NCBI RefSeq assembly: GCF_002161555.1
Contig: NZ_NFHZ01000015.1
Coordinates: 1 to 64,000 of the forward strand
Length of the DNA: 64,000 nt
Source of the DNA: Barnesiella sp. An55
GTDB taxonomy: Bacteria > Bacteroidota > Bacteroidia > Bacteroidales > Barnesiellaceae
Reading direction: 5' to 3'
The position numbers and the translations under genes are program-made. Below are positions 53,025 through 62,162 of this stretch, piece by piece; position 1 is the first letter of the stretch; each line of letters begins with the position of its first letter. The notes beneath the pieces were generated by a model that had not been told where the DNA came from, searched no databases, and saw only the letters and a program-made list of their open reading frames with translations.

Positions 53025-53993
53025 TCAATGCAGATAGGCGTCGAGCGGGATGTTGTACTTTTTCAAGATGGTTTCGGGATTGTACGAGAGTTTGGCCTCG
53101 CGCAGCCCCGGGTCGCCGGCATCATCCTCACGGTTGATGTATTGCAGTTGGGGATGGGTCTCGGTCATATGCTCCGAGTAGAAGAAGTTGATAGCCTCGT
53201 AGGCGCCTGCAATCTCCTTGCAGGCCTTCTCGATGTGCACGATGAGGGTGTCGTTTACGACTTCGCCCACCGAGAAGGCGACAATCTCGCCACCCACACG
53301 CAGCAGTCCGCCTTCGAAAGCCAGGCGGTCATACTCGCGCAACACCTGGGCCACTTTTCCCTCTTCGTAGTTAAACAGCTCGCTCTCCTTGCGGTACTCC
53401 TGGCGATAGCGATCGAAGAAGGCAATCAGCTCGGGCAGATTCTGCGGGGTGATGGCCTCGTACTGGAAGTCGGGGTAGGTGCTCTTGAACTTGTTCACCC
53501 GGTTACGCTTCTTGTTGAAGCGGTGCCCCACAAGAGTCGCCAGGTCGGTAGCCCGGTAGAGGTAGTCGCCCCAGTCGGGCAGTTCGGTGATGGGGCAGCC
53601 ATAGAGTTGAGCGATAGCCTGTGCAGCCGGCTCGGGCACAGCCGAGAGGATGAACGGGACCTTGTGCCGTTGGCAATACTCCTTTAACAACGGCAGCGAC
53701 TCGGCCAGTTCGAGGCTGCCCACCGGTACGGCAAAGGCCGTGTTTTGCAGGTGGTCCTCCTCCCCGCCTTTGATAAAGAGGGTGTCGCGACAAATGGCAT
53801 ACTCGTAGCCGAAATAATCGACCCACATGTAGATGCCGCCAATCGAGAAGTCGCAAGTGCGGTAATTCTGACGGGTCAAGTAGGGAGTTATCGCAGATAA
53901 CGAATCGAGGGTGATGGGTTTGAATACCAGGCAGCAGTCGTTTGCTGCCGATTGTGTAGGCTCGGGGGTGGTGCCCAGTCGGGTTGTCTCCAT
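53025..53993 (-). CDS. DUF2156 (phosphatidylglycerol lysyltransferase C-terminal-like) protein
   Basis: A 322-residue soluble protein made of two GNAT-like lobes as in DUF2156/MprF C-terminal domains and FemX enzymes. Blocks are CDFSIGGIYMWVDYFGYEYAI (about 48-68), HRFNKKRNRVNKFKSTYP (about 157-174) and the end block INREDDAGDPGLREAKLSYNP. It lacks the flippase membrane part of MprF. It probably uses an aminoacyl-tRNA or acyl-CoA donor, but no substrate can be assigned. A -7 box lies at 54101-54108 on the minus strand. Confidence 0.85.
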   Translation of the reverse strand: METTRLGTTPEPTQSAANDCCLVFKPITLDSLSAITPYLTRQNYRTCDFSIGGIYMWVDYFGYEYAICRDTLFIKGGEEDHLQNTAFAVPVGSLELAESLPLLKEYCQRHKVPFILSAVPEPAAQAIAQLYGCPITELPDWGDYLYRATDLATLVGHRFNKKRNRVNKFKSTYPDFQYEAITPQNLPELIAFFDRYRQEYRKESELFNYEEGKVAQVLREYDRLAFEGGLLRVGGEIVAFSVGEVVNDTLIVHIEKACKEIAGAYEAINFFYSEHMTETHPQLQYINREDDAGDPGLREAKLSYNPETILKKYNIPLDAYLH

Positions 53994-54320
53994 GAATCTT
54001 TGTTTTGCTGGATGGCCAGGTTAAAAAGGCAGGCAGGCGAATGTCGTACACCTGCGTTACAACGTCGTGTTGCAGCCGGTTTTTTCTCTTTTTTGCACTG
54101 CAAAAATAGATAATTTTTATCAGTACATATTTATAAACAATCTATTTTGTCTTTTGGTTCCGAAAATTTAAAAATATTAGACAATCTTTTTTATAAAAGA
54201 TATGATATTTTTATTCAATATCTCAATTTGATGCAAAAATATTTTTATTATTGGAAAAATGGTATATATTTGCGGATATTTTGTACTAATTGAATGTAAT
54301 TACTAATTAATAAAAACCAA
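53994..54320. other. Divergent regulatory region between DUF2156 and asnA
   Basis: 327 nt without a gene; the right 200 nt are very AT-rich. Minus strand: TATTTTTG at 54101-54108 for DUF2156 (leader about 100 nt). Plus strand: TATATTTG at 54265-54272 for asnA. No other element recognised. Confidence 0.55.
54265..54272 (+). promoter_or_regulatory. -7 box upstream of asnA
   Basis: TATATTTG followed by CGG, 48 nt before the ATG. No TTTG at the right distance. Confidence 0.5.
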
Positions 54321-55355
54321 ATGTCACTAATAATTCCCCAGCGATATAAACTCAAACTTTTACCCGAGACTACCGAAATGGCCATAAAGATGCTGAAGGA
54401 TGCTTTCCAGGAGCGTCTGGCCAAGGCACTCAACCTGCGACGGGTCACCGCCCCGCTGTTTGTACTTTCGGGAACCGGGTTGAACGACGATCTCAACGGC
54501 AACGAGCAGGCCGTGTCGTTCCCTATTGCGGCCATGGGTGGTCGCAAAGCCGAGGTTGTGCACTCGCTCGCCAAGTGGAAGCGAGTGAAGTTGGGAGCCT
54601 ATGATATAGCACCCGGCTTTGGCCTCTATACCGATATGAACGCCATCCGCACCCACGAGGAGCTCGATAACCTGCACTCGCTCTATGTCGATCAGTGGGA
54701 CTGGGAGAAGACCATCACCCGCGACGACCGCAACGTCGAGTATCTCAAGGATACCGTGCGCACCATCTACCGGGTTATCAAGGAGTGTGAGGCTCTCGTC
54801 TATGCCAAGTTCCCTCACATTACCCCCACGCTCCCCGACGAGATAACCTTTATCCACACCGAGGAGCTGTTGCAGCAGTATCCCCACCTCACCCCCAAGG
54901 AGCGTGAGGCTGCTGTGGCCCGTCGCTATGGCGCCGTGTTTCTCATCGGCATCGGGCAGCAGCTCAGCGACGGTACCCGCCACGATGGTCGGGCCCCCGA
55001 CTACGACGACTGGACTACCCCCAACAGCGACGGATACTTGGGACTGAATGGCGATATCATTTTGTGGAACACCGTATTGGATATCCCCTTTGAGCTCTCG
55101 TCGATGGGCATACGCGTCGATCGTGAGGCCTTGCTGCGCCAACTCGACATCTGTGGCTGTCCCGAGCGGGCCCAGCTTAATTTCCACCGAGCCCTGCTCA
55201 ACGACGAGTTACCCCTCTCGATAGGAGGTGGTATAGGGCAATCGCGCTTCTCGATGTTTCTGTTGCAGAAAGCCCACATCGGCGAGGTGCAGGCCAGCAT
55301 TTGGCCCGAGGAGCAGATAGCCGAGTGTGCCCGCCACAACATCCATCTGTTATGA
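54321..55355 (+). CDS. asnA: Aspartate-ammonia ligase (asparagine synthetase A)
   Basis: A 344-residue enzyme that makes asparagine from aspartate, ammonia and ATP; related to class II aminoacyl-tRNA synthetases. Family blocks: VTAPLFVLSGTGLNDDLNG, AEVVHSLAKWKR (substrate-binding), GLYTDMNAIRTHEE and the C-terminal ATP motif LSIGGGIGQSRFSMFLL. Length fits. Own promoter; followed by tRNA-Asp on the same strand, 150 nt away with a separate promoter. Confidence 0.96.
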   Translation: MSLIIPQRYKLKLLPETTEMAIKMLKDAFQERLAKALNLRRVTAPLFVLSGTGLNDDLNGNEQAVSFPIAAMGGRKAEVVHSLAKWKRVKLGAYDIAPGFGLYTDMNAIRTHEELDNLHSLYVDQWDWEKTITRDDRNVEYLKDTVRTIYRVIKECEALVYAKFPHITPTLPDEITFIHTEELLQQYPHLTPKEREAAVARRYGAVFLIGIGQQLSDGTRHDGRAPDYDDWTTPNSDGYLGLNGDIILWNTVLDIPFELSSMGIRVDREALLRQLDICGCPERAQLNFHRALLNDELPLSIGGGIGQSRFSMFLLQKAHIGEVQASIWPEEQIAECARHNIHLL

Positions 55356-55456
55356 TAGGATTCGTTCTCGATTGATAATGAGATTCTTCTATACAAATCG
55401 TGCGGCGACTCTACGAACCGGCCCGAAAATAATTCTGAATTTTTTGAAACGAAGAG

Positions 55457-55487
55457 TTGCAGAATTGAAAAAAGCGTTCTATCTTTG
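55457..55487 (+). promoter_or_regulatory. Promoter of tRNA-Asp
   Basis: TTG (55457-55459), 20-nt spacer, TATCTTTG (55480-55487) followed by CACTC. The expected start lies about 12 nt before the tRNA. Confidence 0.7.
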
Positions 55488-55505
55488 CACTCGCAAAACG
55501 AAACT

Positions 55506-55579
55506 GGTGCGGTAGTTCAGCTGGTTAGAATACATGCCTGTCACGCATGGGGTCGCGGGTTCGAGTCCCGTCCGCACCG
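55506..55579 (+). tRNA. tRNA-Asp (anticodon GTC)
   Basis: GGTGCGG/CCGCACC acceptor stem, D-arm AGTTCAGCTGGTTAGAAT, anticodon stem-loop CATGCCTGTCACGCATG with GTC, T-arm GCGGGTTCGAGTCCCGT. Discriminator G; CCA not encoded. Confidence 0.95.
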
Positions 55580-55624
55580 CGCAAAAGCGCCGAGATCAAT
55601 CAAGGTCTCGGCGCTTTTGCGTTT
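55580..55624 (+). terminator. Rho-independent terminator after tRNA-Asp
   Basis: CGCAAAAGCGCCGAGA (55580-55595) pairs perfectly with TCTCGGCGCTTTTGCG (55606-55621), followed by TTT. It begins on the base after the tRNA discriminator. Confidence 0.88.
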
Positions 55625-55772
55625 ACTCTCTTTCGTGGAATTCGTCCATATTTTTGTCGTTACAGATTCTTTTCCCTTTTTGAAAGAAAAACGTCACACG
55701 GCCGATTGTCTGTTTCAACCTCCATTTTGGTCGTTTCACCGGCAAACAGGGTAGGGGAAAGTATAAAGAAGC

Positions 55773-55780
55773 TAACTTTG
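55773..55780 (+). promoter_or_regulatory. -7 box upstream of the RND metal-efflux operon
   Basis: TAACTTTG, 30 nt before the ATG at 55811. No convincing -33 TTTG, as often for activator-dependent promoters; the operon's own LytTR regulator could act here (inference). Confidence 0.45.
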
Positions 55781-55810
55781 TAACCAGTATAAATTTAGTC
55801 TCTATCACTT

Positions 55811-58800
55811 ATGTTTGCAAAGATCGTACACTTTTCAATCCGGAGGAAGCTGTTTGTAGGGCTCACCACCCTGTTGCTTCTGGCGGGCGGTATATACTCC
55901 ATGCTGACACTGCCCATCGATGCCGTGCCCGACATCACCAACAACCAGGTGCAGATTGTCACTGTGTCGCCCACGCTGGCTCCGCAAGAGGTGGAACAGC
56001 TCATCACCTTCCCTATCGAGATAGCCATGAGCAACGTGATGAATGTCGAGGAGATTCGTTCGGTATCGCGTTTCGGGTTGTCGCTCGTGACGGTGGTTTT
56101 CAAGGAGGATGTCCCCACGCTGGATGCCCGGCAACTGGTCAATGAGCAGATTCAGATGGTCTCGGGTGAGATTCCGCCCGAGTTGGGTACTCCCGAGCTG
56201 ATGCCTATCACCACCGGGTTGGGCGAGATTTACCAGTATGTGCTCAAGGTGGCTCCGGGTTACGAGGACCGCTACGATGCCATGGAGCTGCGCACCATTC
56301 AAGATTGGATTGTGAAACGTCAACTTTCGGGTATCCCCGGCATTGTCGAGATTAACAGCTTTGGCGGATATCTGAAACAGTATGAGGTGGCCGTTGACCC
56401 CGATGCCCTCTATTCGTTGAATATTACTATTGGCGAGGTGTTCGAGGCTCTGAGCCGAAACAACCAGAATACGGGGGGTAGCTATATCGAGAAGGTGAAC
56501 CGTGCCTACTATATCCGCTCCGAGGGTATGATTAACGATCTGCACGATGTCGAGCAGATTGTGGTGGCCAATCGAGGTGGTATCCCGGTGCACATCGGCG
56601 ATATAGGTCGTGTGCAGTTTGGCGCGCCTAAGCGGTTTGGGGCCATGACCAAGGATGGCGAAGGCGAGTGTGTGGGCGGTATTGCCATGATGCTCAAAGG
56701 AGCCAATGCCAACGTGGTGACCAAGGAGCTGGAGAAACGGGTGGCCAAGGTGCAGCAGATGCTGCCCGAAGGGGTATCGGTAGAGCCTTACCTGAACCGT
56801 TCGGAACTGGTGAATAGGAATATCTCTACCGTTATACGCAACCTGGTAGAGGGTGCTATCATCGTGTTCCTGGTGCTGATTCTCTTCCTGGGTAATGTAC
56901 GGGCCGGCCTGATTGTGGCGTCGGTCATTCCGCTGGCGATGCTCTTTGCTTTTATTCTGATGCGTATTTTCAATGTGTCGGCCAACCTGATGAGCCTTGG
57001 GGCCATCGACTTCGGTATTGTGGTGGACGGATCCATCGTTATCCTGGAGGGCATCCTGGCCCACCTGTACGGGCGGGAGTTGCGGGGGCGCACCCTCACC
57101 CGTGAAGAGATGAATGTCGAGGTCGAGAAGGGGGCCGGTCGGGTAGTACGAAGCGCTACGTTTGCCGTACTTATTATCTTGATTGTATTCTTCCCCATCC
57201 TCACCTTGTCGGGTATCGAGGGCAAATACTTCACCCCGATGGCCAAGACGTTGGTGTTCTGTATCATAGGGGCTCTCATTCTCTCGGTTACCTATGTGCC
57301 CATGATGGCTTCGCTCTGTCTCAATCGCCACGTGACGGTAAAGACGACGCTGGCCGATCGCTTCTTTGCCTGGTTGAACCGGGGGTATAAACGAGTACTT
57401 CGTTTCAGCCTGGCCCATATGTGGGGAACTATTGTAGGGGCTTTTGCCGCCCTGTTGCTCTCGCTGCTGCTCTTTACCAAGTTGGGTGCCGAATTTATTC
57501 CTACCCTCGACGAGGGCGACTTTGCCATGCAGATGACCCTCCCGGCCGGCAGCTCGTTGAGCCGGAGTATTGAGCTCTCACTCGAGGCCGAGAAGCGGCT
57601 CAAAGCTCGCTTCCCCGAGATAAAACATGTCGTGGCCAAAATCGGTACGGCCGAGGTGCCCACCGACCCCATGGCAGTCGAGGATGCCGACGTGATGATT
57701 GTCATGAAGCCCTTCGACGAATGGACCTCGGCATCGAGTCGGGCCGAGATGGTCGAGAAGATGAAACAGTGTCTTGACTCGATCGAGGGGGCCGAGTTCA
57801 ACTTCAGTCAGCCCATCCAGTTGCGTTTCAACGAGTTGATGACGGGTGCCAAGGCCGATATCGCCATCAAGCTCTATGGCGAGGATATGGCCGAGTTGTA
57901 TAGCAAGGCTCGCGAAGCGGCTCACTATGTAGAGCAGGTGCCGGGAGCCTCCGATGTGCTGGTCGAGCAGGCCATGGGATTGCCACAACTGCTCGTGCAC
58001 TTCGACCGGGCCAAGATTGCGCGTTATGGCATCGATATCGAAGAGCTGAATACCGTTATCCGCACCGCCTATGCCGGCGAGACGGCTGGTGTCGTCTTTG
58101 AGAACGAACGTCGTTTCGATCTTGTTGTCCGCCTGGATAAGAACAAGGTAAGCGACCTGAATATCGACAAGCTGTTTGTCCGCACAAAAGATAACATACA
58201 ACTCCCCGTGAGCGAGGTAGCCAGCATCGAACTGGAGAACGGGCCTCTGCAAATCAACCGCGACGCTACCAAACGTCGCGTGGTCATCGGTGTGAACGTG
58301 CGCGATGCCGATATCCAGCAGGTGGTAAGCCAGATAAGGGAGTCACTCGACAAGAACGTGAAACTGAAGCCCGGTTACTACTTCGAATACGGAGGCCAGT
58401 TCGAGAATCTGCAAAATGCCATCAGCACCTTGACGGTGGTTATCCCCATTGCCTTGATGCTCATTCTGTTGCTGTTGTTCTTTGCTTTCCACAGCGTGAC
58501 CTACTCGCTGGTCGTATTCTCGACCGTGCCCCTCTCGCTCATCGGTGGTATCGTGGCCCTGTGGTTGCGCGGCTTGCCCTTCAGTATCTCGGCCGGTGTA
58601 GGTTTCATCGCCCTCTTTGGTGTGGCTGTGCTGAATGGTATCCTCATGATCAACCACTTTAACGACATCCGTAAGCGAGGCAAATATCCTTTGACGACCA
58701 ACCGTATCATTGCCGAGGGGTGCCCGCATCTGTTGCGTCCCGTATTCCTCACCGGGTTGGTAGCTTCGCTGGGATTCGTGCCCATGGCGATTGCCAAGTC

Positions 58801-60136
58801 GGCCGGAGCCGAGGTACAGCGCCCGCTGGCTACCGTAGTGATAGGCGGTTTGATTGTCTCGACGGTACTCACCCTGATTATTATCCCCGTATTCTATCGC
58901 GTGGTAAGTATCTTGACCGCCAAGCGGTTGCGCCGCAAGAGCCGTCGCTCCATCCGCAAGGCCGCTATGGTCATTGCCCTGCTGGCACTCTCTACTCCCG
59001 CCCTGCAGGCTCAGCAGAGTGTAACATTGGAGCAGGCTATCGAAATTGCCCAAAGCAACCATCCGCGCTTGAAGATGGCTCAGGCCGAGGTCGATCGTGC
59101 CCGGGTTTCGAAAGGCGAGGCCTGGGATGGCGGCAGCACCTCCTTCAGTTATTCGTGGGGACAGTTGAACGGGGCCGACCGCAACGACAACGAGTTGTCT
59201 GTCGAGCAGTCGCTGGGTTCCCTGCTCACGCCCTTCTATAAAAATGCCTTGGCCAACACGCAGATAAGCAAAGGCGAGAATTACCGCGACATGGTGAAGA
59301 AAGAGGTGACGGCCGAGGTGAAACGGGCCTGGGCCTATTACCAGTATGCTTTCCAGATCAACGCCATGTACCGCGGGCAGAAAGACTTGGCCGAGCGGTT
59401 GCGGAACAGTGGCGAACAGCGTTATCTCCAGGGCGATATCGACTTGGCCGAACGGAATATGATTACGGCTTTGGCCACCGACCTGCATACCCGTTGGATG
59501 GAGGCCGCCGAAGAGTTGGCCCTGGCCGAACGCCGGTTTGCCTGGGCCTGTTACAGCGACCAGCCGCTGGTGCCCGTCGATACCACCCTGGCGGTCATGT
59601 CGTTGCCGACCGATGGTCTTTCGCTCTCGTCGCTGCACCTGAACTACTTCAGTGCCCAGGTACAGGAGAAAAAAGATATGTTGAAGATTGAGCGCAGCCG
59701 TTTCTTCCCCGAGATTTCGGTAGGCTATGTGCGCCAGAAGATAGCCCCTCTCTCGGGACTCAACTCATGGATGGTAGGTGTCTCGCTGCCCATTCTCTTC
59801 TTCCCGCAGCAGAGCAGGGCCAAGCAGGCTCGCATCGACCTGCAAATTGCCAACTGGCAGGCCGAGGACAACCGTCGCCAGCTCTCCAACAAGGTGAGCG
59901 AACTGCAAAGCCAGTTGATTCGTCAGCGCGAGCGGCTCACCTATTACGAGCAGGCGGCTGTCAAAGAGGCCGATGCCCTGCAGAATAGCGCCTTGAAGAA
60001 ATTCCAGGCCAACGAAACCGATATAAGTCAGTTTATCCAGAGCCTGAATACCGCCCGGGAGATCCGGCGGGGCTACATCGAAACGGTTTATGCCTACAAC
60101 ATTACCGTACTCGAGCTGGAACTCTATACCGAGTGA
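55811..60136 (+). CDS. CzcA/CusA-type RND metal pump fused to a TolC-like outer-membrane factor
   Basis: 1441 residues. Residues 1 to about 1040 form a heavy-metal RND pump: TM1 near 12-30, TM4 motif DFGIVVDGSIVILE (Asp400, Asp406, Glu413: proton relay), TM clusters at about 340-530 and 880-1035. The porter segment TAEVPTDPM resembles CzcA-type divalent-metal pumps more than Cu/Ag CusA. Then comes a basic stretch RLRRKSRRSIRK, the hydrophobic AAMVIALLALS and TPALQA/QQ, i.e. a complete signal peptide ending near residue 1067. Residues about 1068-1441 are a TolC-family domain (VTLEQAIEIAQSNHPRLKMAQAE, then long coiled-coil helices). The frame is unbroken across the joint. The adaptor gene follows after 49 nt. 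Confidence 0.93.
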   Translation: MFAKIVHFSIRRKLFVGLTTLLLLAGGIYSMLTLPIDAVPDITNNQVQIVTVSPTLAPQEVEQLITFPIEIAMSNVMNVEEIRSVSRFGLSLVTVVFKEDVPTLDARQLVNEQIQMVSGEIPPELGTPELMPITTGLGEIYQYVLKVAPGYEDRYDAMELRTIQDWIVKRQLSGIPGIVEINSFGGYLKQYEVAVDPDALYSLNITIGEVFEALSRNNQNTGGSYIEKVNRAYYIRSEGMINDLHDVEQIVVANRGGIPVHIGDIGRVQFGAPKRFGAMTKDGEGECVGGIAMMLKGANANVVTKELEKRVAKVQQMLPEGVSVEPYLNRSELVNRNISTVIRNLVEGAIIVFLVLILFLGNVRAGLIVASVIPLAMLFAFILMRIFNVSANLMSLGAIDFGIVVDGSIVILEGILAHLYGRELRGRTLTREEMNVEVEKGAGRVVRSATFAVLIILIVFFPILTLSGIEGKYFTPMAKTLVFCIIGALILSVTYVPMMASLCLNRHVTVKTTLADRFFAWLNRGYKRVLRFSLAHMWGTIVGAFAALLLSLLLFTKLGAEFIPTLDEGDFAMQMTLPAGSSLSRSIELSLEAEKRLKARFPEIKHVVAKIGTAEVPTDPMAVEDADVMIVMKPFDEWTSASSRAEMVEKMKQCLDSIEGAEFNFSQPIQLRFNELMTGAKADIAIKLYGEDMAELYSKAREAAHYVEQVPGASDVLVEQAMGLPQLLVHFDRAKIARYGIDIEELNTVIRTAYAGETAGVVFENERRFDLVVRLDKNKVSDLNIDKLFVRTKDNIQLPVSEVASIELENGPLQINRDATKRRVVIGVNVRDADIQQVVSQIRESLDKNVKLKPGYYFEYGGQFENLQNAISTLTVVIPIALMLILLLLFFAFHSVTYSLVVFSTVPLSLIGGIVALWLRGLPFSISAGVGFIALFGVAVLNGILMINHFNDIRKRGKYPLTTNRIIAEGCPHLLRPVFLTGLVASLGFVPMAIAKSAGAEVQRPLATVVIGGLIVSTVLTLIIIPVFYRVVSILTAKRLRRKSRRSIRKAAMVIALLALSTPALQAQQSVTLEQAIEIAQSNHPRLKMAQAEVDRARVSKGEAWDGGSTSFSYSWGQLNGADRNDNELSVEQSLGSLLTPFYKNALANTQISKGENYRDMVKKEVTAEVKRAWAYYQYAFQINAMYRGQKDLAERLRNSGEQRYLQGDIDLAERNMITALATDLHTRWMEAAEELALAERRFAWACYSDQPLVPVDTTLAVMSLPTDGLSLSSLHLNYFSAQVQEKKDMLKIERSRFFPEISVGYVRQKIAPLSGLNSWMVGVSLPILFFPQQSRAKQARIDLQIANWQAEDNRRQLSNKVSELQSQLIRQRERLTYYEQAAVKEADALQNSALKKFQANETDISQFIQSLNTAREIRRGYIETVYAYNITVLELELYTE

Positions 60137-60185
60137 ACTTCCCGGTCATTCACACAACAACCCACGTCAAAAAAAACTCAAAGCA

Positions 60186-61109
60186 ATGAATAGAAACAAT
60201 CCGATGAAACAGTCTATGATTTATCTGATGCTTGCCCTGCTGGCCGCATCGTGTTCGAGCCCCTCGGGGCAACAGGCCGGGTCGGCCGGTACTGCCGATA
60301 CCGTAGCGCAAGCCGTGGACGACACGGCGCAAATGCCCAAAGTCGATGGGGTGAGCGGAGCCACCAACGTCTCCAACCCGCCGTCGTTCAACGGTGTCAT
60401 CGTGATGCCCCCGCAAAACCATGTCACGGTCACGCTCAGCATGGGGGGCTCGGTAAAGGATATCCACATCCTGCCCGGCAAATATGTGCGCAAGGGCGAA
60501 GTGGTTCTCACGTTGGCCAATCCCGCCTTCATCGAGTTGCAGCAATCCTATCTCGATGCTGCCGCCCAAGCCGAGTATCTGAGAAAAGAGTATGAACGCC
60601 AGCAGAAACTGGTTTCCGACGAGTCGGCCTCGCTGAAACGGTTGCAGCAAAGCAAGGCCGATTACCTTTCCATGAAGAGCCGCATGGAGGCCGCCGCGGC
60701 CCAACTCGCCTTGCTGGGTGTCGATACCGCAGCTTTGAACCGGAACGGTATTCGCACCTATCTCGATGTGCGGGCTCCGCGCAGTGGTTATGTGACCAAC
60801 ATGGATATCAATGCCGGCAAATATTTTGCTGCGGGCGAGCCTGTTTGCGATGTTATCGACAAGAGCAATCCCATGCTCCAGTTGACCGCTTATGAGAAAG
60901 ATCTCGACAAGTTGAAACCCGGTACCCGATTCACGTTCAATGTGAACGGCATGCCCGACACGACGTTTACCGCCGAGTTGGTTTCGGTCGATCAGATGGT
61001 GGACAACGTGAACCGTTCGATCAAGGTCTATGCCCGCATCGTGGAAGGATACTCCAATTTCCGCCAAGGGATGTATGTCTCGGCCAAGATTACAGATAAA
61101 AAACACTAA
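60186..61109 (+). CDS. RND efflux periplasmic adaptor lipoprotein
   Basis: A 307-residue membrane-fusion protein. Signal peptide with lipobox LLAASC. After a linker rich in Thr/Asp, the two halves of the lipoyl domain (VKDIHILPGKYVRKGEVVLTLANP and LDVRAPRSGYVTNMDINAGKYFAAG) flank a helical hairpin (about 120-180). The barrel region follows (LTAYEKDLDKLKPGTRFTFNVNG), ending at GMYVSAKI. Shorter than CzcB, with no C-terminal metal chaperone domain. The ATG at 60186 starts the signal peptide; 32 open codons upstream overlap the pump gene. Confidence 0.93.
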   Translation: MNRNNPMKQSMIYLMLALLAASCSSPSGQQAGSAGTADTVAQAVDDTAQMPKVDGVSGATNVSNPPSFNGVIVMPPQNHVTVTLSMGGSVKDIHILPGKYVRKGEVVLTLANPAFIELQQSYLDAAAQAEYLRKEYERQQKLVSDESASLKRLQQSKADYLSMKSRMEAAAAQLALLGVDTAALNRNGIRTYLDVRAPRSGYVTNMDINAGKYFAAGEPVCDVIDKSNPMLQLTAYEKDLDKLKPGTRFTFNVNGMPDTTFTAELVSVDQMVDNVNRSIKVYARIVEGYSNFRQGMYVSAKITDKKH

Positions 61110-61118
61110 TTTTGTTGC

Positions 61119-62162
61119 ATGAAGTTGTTGCACCGTCATAAAAGATTTCTCCTGATGCTGAATGCCATCTCTATCCTGTTGGCGTTCCTGATGCATCTGC
61201 CCGAGCTGATAGCGCTCTCTAATCCCGAGACAGGCAGCCGCCTCTTCCCCGATGTGCACTGGGCCAACGTCAGCTATGAGATCCTTTTTACCTATTTCTC
61301 TACCTTGCTGCTCTTTTTCTTGAATATCAAGATTATGCGGCTCAATAGCCCGGCCAGGGAGTTGGGGTGGAAACGGGTGACGGTAACCTTTGTGATTACC
61401 TTGGTCGTGTGCAATCTGTTGGGCAAGGGGTTTGTCTTTGTCCATCAATATTTCGATGTGCCGGCCATTACCGCCATGTTGCATCACTACCTGCACCCGC
61501 TGCGCGATATTCTCATTACCAGCATTGTGACAGGTACCTGCTACATGGAGCACCAAAACCGGTGCAGCCAGCGCATGTTGCTCGAGAACGAACAGTTGCG
61601 CACCGAGAATCTGGTCAACCAGTACGAGGCCCTGAAGAGCCAGCTCAACCCTCACATGCTCTTCAACTCGCTCAATACCCTCTATTCGCTCATACGGGAG
61701 TCGCCCGACAAGGCCCAGAACTATTTGCAGGAGTTGTCGCGAGTCATGCGTTATACCTTGCACGACAACCTGGCGCACACGGTGGCCTTGACCGAAGAGA
61801 TGAGCTTTGTGCGCTCCTACATCTATCTGTTGCAGATGCGCTACGAAGAGAACTTGAGTTTCGATATCGATATTCCCCAGGCGATGTTGCAGCGGCAAGT
61901 GCCCCCGATGGCCGTGCAGATGCTGGTCGAGAATGCGGTAAAGCACAACGAAATCAGTAACCGCAACCCGCTCACGATACACATTGGGGTCGAAGGGAAC
62001 AGCCTCTATGTGAGCAATCGCATCCAGCCCAAGCTGTCGGATAGCAGCAATACCTGCATCGGGTTGGCCAACCTCTCGAAGCGTTACCGCCTGCTCTTTG
62101 GTTGCGATATCACTATCGAGGAGAATGAAAAGAACTTTAAAGTAACTTTGCCGCTGATATGA
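61119..62162 (+). CDS. LytS/YehU-type sensor histidine kinase
   Basis: A 347-residue kinase. Four membrane segments (about 9-33, 52-71, 87-108, 126-143) form the sensor, with no large periplasmic domain. A coiled coil (150-172) leads to the phosphoacceptor His179 in QLNPHMLFNSLNTL (His_kinase, PF06580 type) and the ATP-binding N box LVENAVKHN (269-277). Starts 9 nt after the adaptor stop; its stop overlaps the regulator start as ATGA, so the pair is translationally coupled. Confidence 0.93.
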   Translation: MKLLHRHKRFLLMLNAISILLAFLMHLPELIALSNPETGSRLFPDVHWANVSYEILFTYFSTLLLFFLNIKIMRLNSPARELGWKRVTVTFVITLVVCNLLGKGFVFVHQYFDVPAITAMLHHYLHPLRDILITSIVTGTCYMEHQNRCSQRMLLENEQLRTENLVNQYEALKSQLNPHMLFNSLNTLYSLIRESPDKAQNYLQELSRVMRYTLHDNLAHTVALTEEMSFVRSYIYLLQMRYEENLSFDIDIPQAMLQRQVPPMAVQMLVENAVKHNEISNRNPLTIHIGVEGNSLYVSNRIQPKLSDSSNTCIGLANLSKRYRLLFGCDITIEENEKNFKVTLPLI

